Source: Girardinichthys multiradiatus (lineage: Eukaryota; Chordata; Actinopteri; Cyprinodontiformes; Goodeidae). Taken from it: DNA of 64,000 nucleotides. Every line of letters starts with the position of its first letter. The first letter of the stretch is position 1. A program made the position numbers and the translations under genes. The DNA lies in NCBI RefSeq assembly GCF_021462225.1, contig NC_061794.1, positions 16,447,784 to 16,511,783 on the forward strand, in the 5' to 3' direction. Positions 24,300 to 36,869 of this stretch are shown here, piece by piece. Below the pieces are notes generated by a model. It did no database searches. It had not been told where the DNA came from and saw only the letters and a program-made list of their open reading frames with translations.

Positions 24300-26060
24300 T
24301 GAAAGAGTAATTGAAAATTAAGAACTCAGCTTGAAAAAAACAACACAACTTTAAAATACTGCTCATCCATATACTTCTCCTAATATTTAAAACACAGCAT
24401 GCAATATGCTGTGGTGTTCAAACACAAGAACTGAATGGAAAATGAACACAAAAAGTCCAGAAAGCACTTTGAAAGACTTTTAAAAGCCTGCAGAACTAAA
24501 AAGGTCTGACACCATACGGGCATAGCAATCAGGCAGGTATTAGACGCTTGAATTAGAGACAAAGAAATAAAAAGTATGATTGAGTTTCAAGAGTGTAAAA
24601 TGTCAAATACCACACTGAATATTTATTTCCATTTTTTCCCCTGGATCAAGAATATGTTGGATCCATTTCTTAAATATCCTGACTTGTGAGGATAATTTCT
24701 ACTCAAGAAAAGCTTTGCACATATCCAGCATAAACAGATAAATACTGCTTCGTCATTCCTTAGAGCTTTTAGTATTTATTTTGGGCATCATTTTCAAACA
24801 GTCAAACATTCAATCAGAACTAAACCCACAGAGTCCCATAGAAATGTCACACAGTTTGTTGTTACTGCAGAATTATCCATCACAAAGTTGAAGGATGCCA
24901 TCTGTTTATATAGATTTTCTTTTTACAGTCAATACCAGCTCTCTTTTTTTACAGCTGCTCTTTTCAAGGCTGTCTAAGCAGAGGCGAGACACTCCACCGT
25001 CTCATACTCTGGTGTTGAGACGGCAACAAGAGGATCAGCGACTCAGCTGACCCACAAAAGGTTAGAAATTTGATTTTTTTATTTTTTTATTTTTTTATTT
25101 CTCCTTCTTTCATGTAAATGCAACCAGTGACTCATACCAGGCTGCCTTCAAAGCCCTGCCCCGGCTTCCAAACAGTTTCTGGGCAAATGACCAATGCCAT
25201 CAAAGAAAAAGGCTTTGATTCCCATGGCATGTTTATTGATCATAACGCTGCCTTTTGATATGTGCTGCTGGAAGAGGAGCTCTCCGCTGAATATCAATGA
25301 AGTCCTACTGACAGGCAGATAGAGTGGGAATATCATCAAGGGCCTATTCATATTTCATGTTTTTCTATTGCAGGCTGTTCTCCTAAGTTATGTTCAATTC
25401 CGCCTCAAACGTTTCATTTTCTGATGTATTTTCTTCTCTTACTTTCTTGACTTCTCCTTTCTTCCTCACTCACCTTCTCTTACCCGACTAATGTCTTTGT
25501 ATAATCACTACCAGTCAAGCAGAAGCAGTTTGTTCTCCCTATTTTCAAAGGATCAAATGCCAAAAGCAATGATTGGAAGATACATTGTTTTATGCTCTGC
25601 TTAGAAAAGTTATATTAGAAATAAAACTGATTTTCTCCCTTCACTTCAAGCATTTGTCACCTTCTTTAAAACAAATCTACCCAGTAAAACAAGATAATGC
25701 TTCTTTAGGAGAAACCTCTAAATTGCTTACAAATTTGGCAAAGACACCAGTGTTGTATCCATGGGCTATCCATCTTAACAGAAGCAGAGAAATTCATATT
25801 CCCATCCTCAGACTGACTCCGACATGTTTGATTACAACTGTAAAATCTCAGCTCCGCTTCATTGCTTCCTAATGCATCATCCATATTCACAATACAACAC
25901 AACCCCTGTAACCATTTTGGACTTTTTATGTTGTTGCCAGCTTGTTTTCCAGTGTGTTAAAAAAAAAAAAAAAAGATCTAACTTTTTGGATTGAAAGTTT
26001 AGTTTTGGTTAGCTTGTTTCAACCTAAAAAAAAAAAAAAAAAAAACTTTCACCAATTTCA
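24300..26060. other. Intergenic, no gene seen
   Basis: A (TTTTTTA)n tract at about 25075-25099, an A16 run near 25959 and an A19 run near 26026 are visible. Short open frames lack family features. Confidence 0.45.
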
Positions 26061-26069
26061 GAAATCAGG

Positions 26070-26797
26070 TGTCATGTTTCTAAAACGCTTCCTGACCCAC
26101 ATGCAAGATCAAACTCAGAAATAAAAGTTTATTTACAATATGAAAAAATGGAAAAGATTCAACAGGCATGCTTCTGTAAAGGGCTTCAGCAGCATCTGGT
26201 GAAAGAGACAGTTAGATAACGCAGGCAGAGAGACAATGATTTCTGTATTCTGAATGCAATGTCTTGATGATCTGTATTCAGTGGCTGATTTGGGGAAGAA
26301 AGTCGAGATCCTGGTGATGACATGATCAAGCGGACTGCTTTGCGTGAAGTTGGGTTCCAGTGTGAAGGGAGCTGATGGAGGTTTGTGATCCAAATGAGAA
26401 GGCTAGGAGAGAAGGCATGTGAAAGCTGAGCACGTTGGAGCTGCAGTGGATGACTGTTGAGGAATTTCCAGAGAGATCTGCCATAGAGAGGTTTGTAAAA
26501 ATTACTTGGAGTTGTGTGAAAACCACCAGAAGAGACACAACCTGTGAGGTGCAGAAGACACAAGAAGTAAGCTTAAGGAAGTAAGACAACAAACATAAAT
26601 TTTATCTTAAGAAAAGATTCTCTGGGAGGAACGATTTGGCTTGACTCTGCTAAGAAGGCTGAGCATTGGGCACAGACTTGTCCTCCAGCAGCACCTAAAA
26701 TCCCCATCAGCCAATGAGAAAATTGCAGACAGGTTTGTGAATTGCAGTCAGCACCAACTCCCACTAACAATCACATACAAACACCAGGATCATGACA
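26070..26797 (-). mobile_element. Probable second solo LTR
   Basis: The block begins TGTCATG and ends CATGACA, again TG...CA ends. The flanks TCAGG (26065-26069) and TCAGA (26798-26802) match at four of five bases, consistent with a 5-bp target duplication that has since mutated. A TTTATT (minus AATAAA) lies about 60 bp from the left end, the same layout as the solo LTR at 10307. No internal retroviral genes are present. The open frames inside (26133-26770 minus) are overlapping and featureless. Confidence 0.6.
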
Positions 26798-26802
26798 TCA
26801 GA

Positions 26803-28880
26803 GCTGCACCATGCTACAATAATATTGAGATCTAAATCAGATATGGACATCTGTCCATCCAATGAATGGTGCCCTGGGTGAGTCCTTCAGCCCCCAAAAT
26901 CCCCCACACCCCTCACCTATACCCCAACCTTTTAGACGACACACAGCTAAACATACACACACACACTCACACACATTTCAATCAATTATGTAAAAAAAAT
27001 ACATTTTATCATGTAACTTTTCTAAAACATAAAAATCTAAAAACAGATGTTTGACATTAGTCTTGTGTTTTATAAAATAATTATTATGAAATGCAATTCA
27101 GATTCATTATAAAAGAGTAGATTTGCTTTAACATAATACGAATTTAAACTTCTTTATCCACCCACAGCATATGTCTGGTTTTTTTTTTTTTTTTCTTTCA
27201 GTGCTTGCAATGTGCACAACACCAGGGACCACCACTCCACCTTTAATGAAAGATCAACTAAGGTTTGAAAAACTTTGAAAAGTCCATTAAGGCGCAACTG
27301 ATACATAATGTTTTTTGAGTGCTTGTGGGGTCCTAGGATGTGCTGCTTTGGGCAATAAGGAATTTTGACCAATATATTGTGTTTTAATATATTCTGCAAC
27401 TCTGTTATACATCTATTGAAATCTAGACAACCGCTCTCCTTTTCCAAAATTCCTCTTTGCTTAGAATAAAGGCAGACATTTTTTTTTGAGTGGAGGCCAG
27501 TACAACATCCCAAAGTTAGAAATTGCTTCTGCTGAGGGCTGCTCAGAAATGTTACCTTGGGTATGATTCATTTGGTGTTGCCTTGGTGTTTATGTGGTCT
27601 TTAAGTTGCATGAGTCTCTTGATCTCAGGAACAGAGTAGTTTATTATTTGACATTTGAGCTTGTCATCTGCAAAGGAAAACTTATCTAACGTCTCTTTAG
27701 ACCTGCTTTCAGTATTGTAACATCTCATAATCTCTGTATTGTGCTCTATTTTTTTTCTCATATATTTTCTTTTTGGTAAAAAATACATCGGTAAAATCTG
27801 AAAGACTGTAGTTGTAGGATATTCTAAATAAAGCAAAACTAAAGAAAAAAGTGGTGTCAATGTTGGGCTTTGAAACTCAGATGGGTTGACCTGTAACCTT
27901 AGGTCTTGTAATCCATTTTAATTTCCTCCACTCTTGACACAGGAATCAATAAGTACAATTTAATCATCTCGTTTGCTGTAAACCTCCATGATATATCAGA
28001 CTGCTTGTACTTCAGGAGCCAGAAATACACAAAAATTCAGGACTCCTGAATATGACAGTTGTCCCAATAATGCTCAACATTTGTTTATTGTTCATGTCCT
28101 CTTTGTTGGTCCTTCAACAGTCGGATGCGGTTTCATGTTTACTTGTTTTTATGTTGCCTTGAGGCAAAAGCTGTTAGAAAATTATTGGCAAGTTCATCCT
28201 TAAGGTCTTTCTACATCATAGTATCAATTTCCCCTATTATAATTTTGCATGCTTTCAGTATTATTTAGTTTGGTATGCAAACCATCTGCATTGTGGTCTA
28301 TTTTTGCATCATGTTGTTGATCTTTATTAAAGCAGCAGGACCTAAAAATTATGAGGTCTCTTGTGATGAGGCTGCTTGTGAATTAAGCAATGATAGATTT
28401 AACATCAAAATTGTATTAGCATTTCTGTCAGTTGCCGTTTCAGGGCAAACTTCTACTGTGTTAGTATGTTCGCATTCTTATTATGATGTTATTAGCTCAT
28501 TAGCTAGTTATTAGTACTGCTAATGTTAGCTAGGATAAGAGGTTGATGGCAGAGCAGCAAGCTAATTCTACTGAAATAGACAGTGTCAAGTTCTTCACAT
28601 GATTTTACAAAAAGCGACAACTAAATGTGACCTAGATTTGTATGAGATGTGATGCTTGTCCAAAGATCATTATGTAACTCTCATGTCCTTAAAAATCCAA
28701 TATGGCTGTCGCATATTTAAAATGTAATGACAGGCAATTGTTTAGCTAAACTTCTGAAGTCCGATATCTAAAAACAAACTAAGTAGCATCTATGTGCCCA
28801 ACCTAGGTGTGACACAGTCATTGATATCTGAAACATAAAGTAGTAAAAAATAGAGTTTAGATGTATGTAGATTTAAATAT
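26803..28880. other. Intergenic, no gene seen
   Basis: A short CA tract at about 26953-26973 and a T17 run near 27180 are visible; minus-strand open frames of 119 and 102 codons (27154-27513, 27552-27860) are unremarkable in composition and lack recognisable domains. Confidence 0.45.
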
Positions 28881-28889
28881 CTTCAGCAG

Positions 28890-29020
28890 AGCGATTAAAG
28901 GAAATGTGATATTTTCTTAAATTGCAGTCATAGTGGAGCATGTACATGGAGAAAACTATGGGCTCAAGAACAGAACCATGGGGAACTCCACAAGACAGAT
29001 GGCCAGAATATGACATTTAC
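28890..29020 (-). repeat. LINE reverse-transcriptase fragment (L2/CR1-like)
   Basis: Read on the minus strand, about 29005-28940 encodes SCGVPHGSVLEPIVFSMYM. This is a decayed copy of the RT motif with the GVPQGSVLGP core. Stops follow directly, and I see no flanking LINE sequence long enough to define ends. Confidence 0.65.
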
Positions 29021-29029
29021 AGAATCTTA

Positions 29030-30540
29030 TCACAAAACTTCTCTTATACAGGTAGACTTGAAACCCCTCCAATGCATATCTAACTAGATTAATAATCTTT
29101 GGTCATCCAAAGCAGCTATAGGGGACTAAAAAAAGACGGCTGATGGAAATTCCTGGATCTGTAACAAATGAAAGACCAGAATAATTTCTATGCTGTAAAT
29201 AGCTTTAAAACTTCACAAATGTTATACAAATCTCCCCCTTTTTTATACTTGGATGTGGGTTTTCACCCAGAATATTGTTGAAAATTAGAACCAGACATTC
29301 CAGCATGGTGGCCTGCATCCATATCTTTATAATTTGATGTTTGAACTCAAGAGATACTGCAGGACATGCCAATAGTAAAGTTCAATCACTAACTGTCATT
29401 TCTTGTTGTTTGTAAGACCTTCGAGTGGAATGTATGAGACAGTCACATTAATTAAAATGTCCTATCATCCTTAAATGTTAAACAGACCTCAGACACATAT
29501 CTGGGCAGGTTTATGCAATATGTCTAAAAATAATTCAGTTAAGGAACTATTCAAACTTTTTGTTCTGCCTGAATCCCACCTGTCTGTGAGCTCAAGCATT
29601 TATGAAGCAATCGCCATGAGCTGTCAAAATATGAAGACCGTCAGTGATTTGAAAGAAACCATCCACACCTCCTTCCACTTTCACTGTCTTTTACTCCACT
29701 TAATTAAACTTTATTATGCCAGGCTGTTGAGAACAAACCTTTCTGACTCTAATGGCCTTAAGAAAAGTAAATGATCCTTAATAGTGATTTTCTTTTAATC
29801 GAGAAGGAGGACTAGTGGGAGTATGCCTGTATTAAGACTCCAATTCTTTTTTCATTAGTTTCTTCTTGTTATTTTGCCTGACTTAAGATGTTATTCCCTC
29901 CTCACTTTTTCTGACCTCTCTATCTTCTCCCTTTTATTGCTTTCCCCCTTCAGATATCCCATTCTTCCATCCTCCCTTCTTCTCTTCGCGTTCACCTTTC
30001 TCACATCCTACCTCACACTTCTTTCTTTTCCTTTTTGTTGCAGACAATTACTTCATTTCCTTCTTCTCCTCACATTTTTCTTCAACCCCTAACCTCCTTT
30101 TCTCCTTTTCTCAACCATCCACTTTCCTCCTCCTCCTGAGGCTCCAACTTTCACCTCCTCAATTTTTGCCTGGCATGATGTGGGACCAGATCAAGGAACT
30201 GTGTTGCCTGGAGTAACGGGGATTGAGAGCGACGTGCTGGAATGCAACTCCAGCCGAGCCCCTGACAAGAAGAGGAAGAGGAGGTGGAGGAAGGGGTTGT
30301 TTAAAGCAAGAACCTCCATTTTATTCACTTGCTGTGTTGTTCTCCATTTTTTTTTATCTTGTCCTTTTCTCCTACTTTTTGTCTAACTTTGTCAGTCTTG
30401 TCTGCAGACATTTTAATGTCTTTTTTTGGCTTCTGAAAACACTTTTCCTGTTGTTCCTCTGTTCCTCTGTTTTGTCATTCCTTGATTCACCTGTCTCTCA
30501 CCTCTTCATCAGCAGTAATTGTGCAAAACACAATATGTGA
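29030..30540. other. Intergenic; long pyrimidine-rich tract
   Basis: About 29877-30170 is strongly C/T-rich on the + strand, which explains the hydrophobic Ser/Leu/Phe open frames there. Positions 30190-30330 hold a short GC-richer stretch encoding a basic run (DKKRKRRWRK) in one frame. I cannot tie it to a gene. Confidence 0.4.
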
Positions 30541-30549
30541 TATTTGATC

Positions 30550-31495
30550 CTGTGTCCTAAAAAAGCATTTGCATCCCTTGAACTTTTTTTCTCACGTTTT
30601 GTCATGTTAGAAGCACAAACTTCAATGTAATTTATAGGGATTTTATTGACTAACACAAATTATCACATGATTGTGAATTTGAATGAAAAGGGTGAATTGT
30701 TTTTAAATTTCTTTAGATACAAATCTAAGAAAGTTGGATGAGCATTGGAATTCAGTCCCTTTTACTTAGAATATCTTAAATAAAATACAGTACAACCATT
30801 TGCTTTGATTAGTTAATTAATTTGAACATCTCACAGAGTTCTGTTCAGTCCATCATTTGAAAATGGAAAGAGCATGGCCCAACAGCAAACCTACCAAGAC
30901 ATGGCCACCCCCCTGAAGTAACAGGCTAGATGAGGACAACAAAGCAGCCAAGAGGCCCTTGGTAACTCTGAAGGAGCTGCAGAGATCCACAATCTGCTGA
31001 CCATACAACTAGTCATGCATTCCAAAAATGTGATGTTCGTGAAAGTGGCAAGAATGAAGTCATTGTTAAAACAAAGTCATAAGGAGTTTCATTTAAATCT
31101 GCCACAAGCCATGTAGGGGACAGATAAAACATGTGAGAGTATAGGTACTCTGCTCAGAAGAGACCAAAATGTTACACTTCACATCATCCATACAGTGAAA
31201 CATGGTGGTGAAAGCATCATGCTGTGGGAATACCTTTTTTTTTTTTTTTTAAAGCAGGGACAGGCAAGTTGTTCAGAGCTGACCATTGTCCCTCAGTAAA
31301 TTTCCCCTATGTGTAAAACTGGTAGAGACCTCAAAGATTCACTGTTTACAGCAAAAGATGGTTCTCTAAAGTCTATTAAACCATGTGAAAGCCATGTGTC
31401 ATTTTCCTTACTCTTTACATTTATGCTGGCCTGTCATAAACCCCAATAAATTACATTCAGGCTTGTGGCTATAACCAGACGAAATAAAAAGAAAA
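30550..31495 (+). mobile_element. Tc1-like element, decayed
   Basis: The two ends are imperfect inverted repeats (left about 30568-30650 including TTTGTCATGTTAG; right about 31425-31495). Inside are remnants of transposase coding sequence in order: an N-terminal part (30830-30990), GAGACCAAAATGTTACACTT (about 31161-31180) and ACATGGTGGTGAAAGCATCA (31200-31219). A T18 run interrupts the frame near 31235. No open transposase remains. Confidence 0.75.
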
Positions 31496-31779
31496 GCTAT
31501 AAATCATGTTAGCAATGCGCAGTGTTTTAGCAGTTTGGGCCGACAGCGAGGCTGTGCAGCCTCTCCTCTGTGTGTCTGGTTGTTCAGGGTGTAAATGCCA
31601 GTGAAAGAGACAGAAGGGGAGAGAGGTGGGGAGGTGGAGGACAAACACATGAAGATGCTCATGAAAACACACACACAGCTCCAGAGTGCCACCACACACA
31701 CTGCCTTTACTTCATCAGCAGAATGAAAGTGCTTTCTGGCGGTATTTGAATGAGGCAGAAAAGAGCCCTATTCAGCCTC

Positions 31780-32720
31780 TGTGCCTAGCTTTTATTAACA
31801 CAGAGCGTCACTGAGGCGGCGACATAAGCCCCCACCTCCCTTCCAAAAAAAACCCCTCACTGTCTGTTCCCCCCACATACACACACTTTAAACATTGCAT
31901 TTATGGGACACACAGATAGAGCTCTCCTGTTCAGGTATGTTCCTGCTATTAATGTTTTTTTCTTACTTGACTCCTCCTCACTTGTGGGCTGCTGTTGCCT
32001 CACCCCCTCCCCCCTTTTTCCCTCCTGTCCTTTTCCACCACACCTCCCTCCCTGCTCTCACTTTCTCTGCTTCTCCCTCTCTGACTGTTTGCCTCCGCCG
32101 CTGAATGGGAATACGCACAGATGCGTAAAGGGGCGGTCAGACTCCAACATACCCAACGGTGGTACCATCCACCTGTCCGATCCGGCTCGATTATTCGGAC
32201 AAGATCACCACACACAAGGGGTGGGAGGGGAGCTACTATTTTGGAGGGGGTATTTCTGACTGAGACCAAACCGGACCTCCGTTTGTTCGGAAAAGCTTTA
32301 AGGTCCCAGAAGAATCGGACGGAGGACACAGATGGAAAAGGGACGGAGGGGGGCACCGGTGAATGAGTCAGAGGAAGCATGGATGCTCGTCTCCCTCCTG
32401 TTCCAGCTGCTGCTGCCGCTGCTGCTCGATCCAAAAAAAAAAAAAAAAAAAAAGCTGCAGCTCGTCTGGAGGAAACGTCTCATGACGAGTTTTATTCGCG
32501 GTAGTTTTTACAGAAAATGTACCAGCTGTGTGTATTTTGTTTACTTCTTTATTTATTATATTTCCCTCGTCGCCTCTATTTTGAGCTTCCAGCGTTGATG
32601 CCGCTCAGTCTGCTGGAGTCGCACTAATTAAGGGTCTGATTGACAGCTCGGTAATTGGATTTATTTCATATCCGCTCCTTGAAGTTGTGAAACCTCTTAG
32701 GGCGCGACAGGAAAAGGGGG
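31780..32720 (+). promoter_or_regulatory. GC-rich promoter-like block, gene unidentified
   Basis: This stretch is markedly richer in CG dinucleotides than its surroundings and contains short GC-rich runs at 32090-32350. It also holds a homeodomain-type cluster at 32625-32660: TAATTA (32625-32630), TGATTGACAG (32637-32646, the PBX:MEIS/PREP decamer) and TAATTGG. It could be the promoter and 5' exon of a + strand gene or a conserved enhancer. No encoded protein was recognised. Confidence 0.4.
32379..32504 (+). CDS. Possible 41-codon frame in GC-rich block, uncertain
   Basis: An ATG frame encodes MDARLPPVP, a run of seven alanines, seven lysines from an A21 tract and a mixed tail ending DEFYSR and stop. 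It sits in the GC-rich block and could be a first coding exon, but the A21 tract would be an unusual coding element and I know no family with this start. Treat as speculative. Confidence 0.15.
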   Translation: MDARLPPVPAAAAAAARSKKKKKKKAAARLEETSHDEFYSR

Positions 32721-32729
32721 TTTTCATCC

Positions 32730-35700
32730 TCTATTTCATTAGAAGGAACACATCACCGAATTACCTGCTCTTGACTCGTGGCGATTTCTGTTTAAAAGGG
32801 TTGCTCTAATTTTATAGCTATTTCTTGACTCTTAGACCTTTTTCCAAATAGTCGTGGAATTTCACAGGCCCAAGAGGTCAAGATAGCAAAGAACATTTTG
32901 CCAGAATCAGAAGATGCTGCTTCCTCCTCCATCTGAAGTACTAAACTGCAGAAACTTGACTGTCATCGACAATATAACAGTCTTATTCATTTAAAGTGTC
33001 ACTTATTTTAGGAACTTGCAAAAATTCTGAAAGAGGCTGATCTCCACTTAACTTTCACATATGAGACCATTGAAAAAAAATGGTAAGTGTATTCTTGGGT
33101 CAATAATTTGTATGCTTGCAACGAAATATGCTTTCTGCTTATTTACATTCAATAGTGATAATTCTAATCTAGGTATCTATTGTCTAAAAAATGAAAGTCT
33201 TAAGACTTGCTAATGTGGATGACTTTGCAGCAGAGGGCTTCTATCGAAGAGGACAACAGGTGCCACTGTTCAGCACTGGCGGGAAAACAATTACAATTCT
33301 AGTTGCATTCACTAACACAAAACTGAAATGAAATTCTTTTCACATGTCTGCAAGTTTGTATGTTCCAGGTAAGACTAACCAAAATCAGCTGATGCCACTA
33401 ATTATACCGGCCAGAAATGTTTGCAGCTAAATAGTTGTAATTTGAGTCTTAAGCTTATGATTATCTTCTTGGGAATATGTATGTGAAATATCAATAAAAC
33501 AGAGTTAGTGATGCTGTTTACAATCTTAGTCATTTTCTTATCTTGAAAATTCAAAACATAGGATAAAGTAATATTGTGAAATCCACTAATGACAACCTGG
33601 TGTCCAAAAGTGGACGTTTTGTAACTCTTGTCCCCTACAAAATTACTGTTTATGATGGCTAACAGATTAATAATCTTCTTGTTCACAGGAAAGATCACAA
33701 CACAAGACGTCATTCAGTCTGATCATAAGGAGTCGTGCTGTTGGAAATGTGCCTCTACTCTGGATTTTTGGTGCTTTCTGGGTCTTTAACTTTTTACCTC
33801 ATCCTCAACTATTCCTAATGTTTTTATCATCTTATCAGCCCTGGGGTTATTCTGTATTTTTCATCCATCTTATACAGGGTAAAGTATCAGTTTGTCTTCC
33901 TCTGGAGGTATCCGTGTCCTTCACCTGCTGTCTGTTTTCCAGTTTTGTTAGCCTGAGGTGATTTTGTTTGAAGCTGTTTCCTTCTATCATCACAGTTTTT
34001 GTCTTCTTGCTTAAAAAAAAAACAGCAGTCCTCACTATTCCCAGTTCACTGTATGGCTTTTTATTCCTATCTGACTGTGCTAATGGCTCATATAGGGATG
34101 GAAGCCATGCACTGCGCTGGGAGCAAAGCACACTGGGCCACAAACTCGATGTCATACACCTCTCACACACAAAAATGCTCACAGAATTCACGCGTTTCAC
34201 TTATACTCATAAGACAACAAATGCACAGACACGTTCAGGCCACAGTGAGTCGCAAACCTGTCTCAGAAAAAAATCAATGCTCATGCACTTCCAAATAAAT
34301 ATTTATGTATTTGTTTATGCGTATGCATGCAGTAATTATGCATATGTATGCTGGGCGCTATTACAAACACTCAAACATGTAAATGCCCCCTCCCTTCCCC
34401 AGCCTCCTCGTCCCATCAGGACCCTGCTGCAGCGAGTCAGTCTGAAGCTGTCAACTGTATCAGCTGACAGACGGTTCTCTGAAGTGAAGCACGGACATCT
34501 GCCACAGCATCCCAACATGTTCATTCCAGATCACAACAAAGATGGATGGAAATTCCACTGAAATGAAACGAGCTGGATTATTCAGTTCTGACAGGGAGAT
34601 GTGGTTTCAGGGGAATGACGCAGCCTTGTTACCAAATAATTCATTCTATCAGGCTCTTTTCCACTTAAAACCTGTTTTATTCTGAGAAACCCTCAGGAAT
34701 GAAACAATATTCTGGGTGAGAGGCAGAAGAACTCCAGGAGAGCTTTGGTGAGGAGTTGATGTTAACCAGATTCCTTTTTGCATTTAGGCTACAGCCCAAT
34801 GTCTTTCTGACAGAGACACACATGCAAATAAAAAATGAAAACACATTTGTGAAATAATAATAATTTTGCCAATACAAGAAAAAAAACATTTATAATAACT
34901 TCATAATAGTGTTTATTTTAAGACCTACATATACTCTGAAACGGACATGAATATTTAGATTAAAAATAAACTGATGAAGATGATCTGCTGTCTCCACTAT
35001 GAAACATTCAAAATTAGGCTTTTCCTAGCTAATACCGATTTTGATTCAAAATTTGTATTTCTACCATTTTAACCACATGTAATGAAAAATGCTACAAGTT
35101 GTTTAATAGAGGTGGTATTTTTAAATCAGACAAAAAAGAGGGAGGAATATCTAACTATTCTTGTTTCTGGATCATGTTCAATTATCTGATTTCTGTTCAA
35201 CTCAAAAAGAAACACACCACAGTATACGCTGTTTGGTGGTGTTGCATTTAATGGATAGTATGAAAAAAATCTAATTTTGAGTATTTGACCTGTAAATCAA
35301 TGATCAGAAAAAATCAACTCCAACCTCTGGACAAATGATGGAATAAATATATAAATATCAAGAGTAGGAGGACTCAGTTTATGCTTTCAAAGGTCTCCAT
35401 GCATGGCAAGATGATGTATTATGTATTAGACACGATCATCTGAGCTGATATCTATAATTCAGTTTTTCCTTGTCAAAACAAACATTTTAGATATCCGGAA
35501 AATGAAGTCTGTTGTCAACAATCTACATTTTAAACATCTCAGATTTAATTCTCTACAGGACAAAATAGTATTCTCACCCAGAATTGACATTATGTCTGAA
35601 ATAAAGTTTCAGAGAAAACTCACATTGTTTCTAGTGTTAAGTTTTACTGTTAGTATCCGAAATGAAAAAAACCTGCCCCAGATTTCCAGAACATAATTTT

Positions 35701-36830
35701 AAGTCTATAACAAAAACAATGCTTTTGACTTAGTAAAAATATCAGTAGAGACACTGAGTATCTATATAATGACTACCTAAATTTACAAGTCAAAAAACAT
35801 TAGTTGTATTGGCTGTTTTTGAAATCAGTAATTATCGCCGTAACAATTCACTTTAATGGCGACATTTAATTTGCAAATATTTTAAAAGATGTTTCAGATA
35901 TCTTTAAGGAATGTTATAGGAAGCTGTTTTAATGCAAAAAGTGAGAAAATTATGACCAAAAAACAGCATACAAGATATCTACAATGTGACTTCTGTTTAA
36001 AATGCTGATAATGTTTATTCGGAGTAGGAAGAATATACTTGTGAATAAACGGAGCTGGAAGCCTGGTGCACATCAATGGGAACCATTTAGTTCCAAAAGA
36101 TTTATCTGTGAGATAGGGGGGGGGGGGCACTAATGTTGTTGGCATGGTGCACCAAAACCAAAGGCTCTAACAGAATCTCAGGCTTTATGTGTCTGTGGCA
36201 AACCTAAAATTGTGTTCCAATAAAATCATCTTATTTGATATGTTAGAACATGTTTATTTAGCCCCAGTAAAATGTAATGTCTGTGATTTTGAAAATACTG
36301 TAAAACTGCTAATTGTTTTTATCTAAATATGTAATCCTAGGTTCATTTGAGGGCGGGGCGAGGAGTGAGTGACCAACATTCAAAAGGGATAAATTGAAGG
36401 ACAAATAAGGAAAGCTTATTCATATCAATAAACAAATGGCGAATGGATCCGATCTCAGTTGAAGAAACCTTGAAATATATATTTTTCCTAACATAAATTT
36501 ATTTTTATACATCTTTTTAGCTATTATTATTCAATTTTCATTGTGATTGCAAAACGTTTTTTATTGCTGTCTTTGAAAAATTACTGTGAAAAGTATGATT
36601 CGATTATATGTAGCATCAGCTTGCCATACAATGTAGTGATACGTGATAGTCTTGTTTCAAACAAGGCACAACACTGCCGCTTGCTGTTTAAATGAGACAT
36701 TACATCTATGGCAACGGAACACCCGAAGCTTGACTTTCTCTAAGATACACGATATACATATGAAGAGGAATGTAGGGGTTAGTGTAGACTGGTTCACATA
36801 GACCCACGGTGTTTTAGAACACGGAAAGTT
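32730..36830. other. Intergenic, no firm gene
   Basis: The longest open frame outside xpc exon 8 (33968-34561, 197 codons) is here, but its first two thirds are low-complexity. Its end (34403-34561), preceded by a CCCTTCCCCAG acceptor-like sequence, is more protein-like, yet I cannot place it in a family. A G11 run lies near 36117-36127. No transposon ends were resolved. Confidence 0.4.
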
Positions 36831-36853
36831 ATCGGTAAAAATGACGACAGAGG

Positions 36854-36869
36854 CGGAAGTGATGTCACG
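36854..36869 (+). promoter_or_regulatory. ETS-CRE composite site, xpc promoter
   Basis: CGGAAGTGATGTCACG joins an ETS-family core (CGGAAGTG) to a CRE-like TGATGTCA half-palindrome, a composite known from housekeeping and bidirectional vertebrate promoters. It lies about 190 bp upstream of the xpc start codon and there is no TATA box at a fitting place, so it probably marks the core promoter. A five-codon upstream frame (36970-36984) would fall in the 5' leader if transcription starts near here. Confidence 0.6.

Noticed and set aside
32000..32434. 144-codon minus-strand frame beginning with an alanine run
   Set aside because: It is the reverse of the GC-rich CTG/GCT block and purine-rich leader-like sequence; no domain, and composition follows base bias.
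33968..34561. 197-codon open frame, longest outside xpc exon 8
   Set aside because: The first two thirds are low-complexity and His/Thr-rich from simple sequence, with no family resemblance and no promoter. Only the last part is kept as a weak finding.
36600..36860. Divergent lsm3 gene sharing the xpc promoter, as in human
   Set aside because: No Lsm-type motif was seen on the minus strand upstream, though very short exons could escape a reading by eye.
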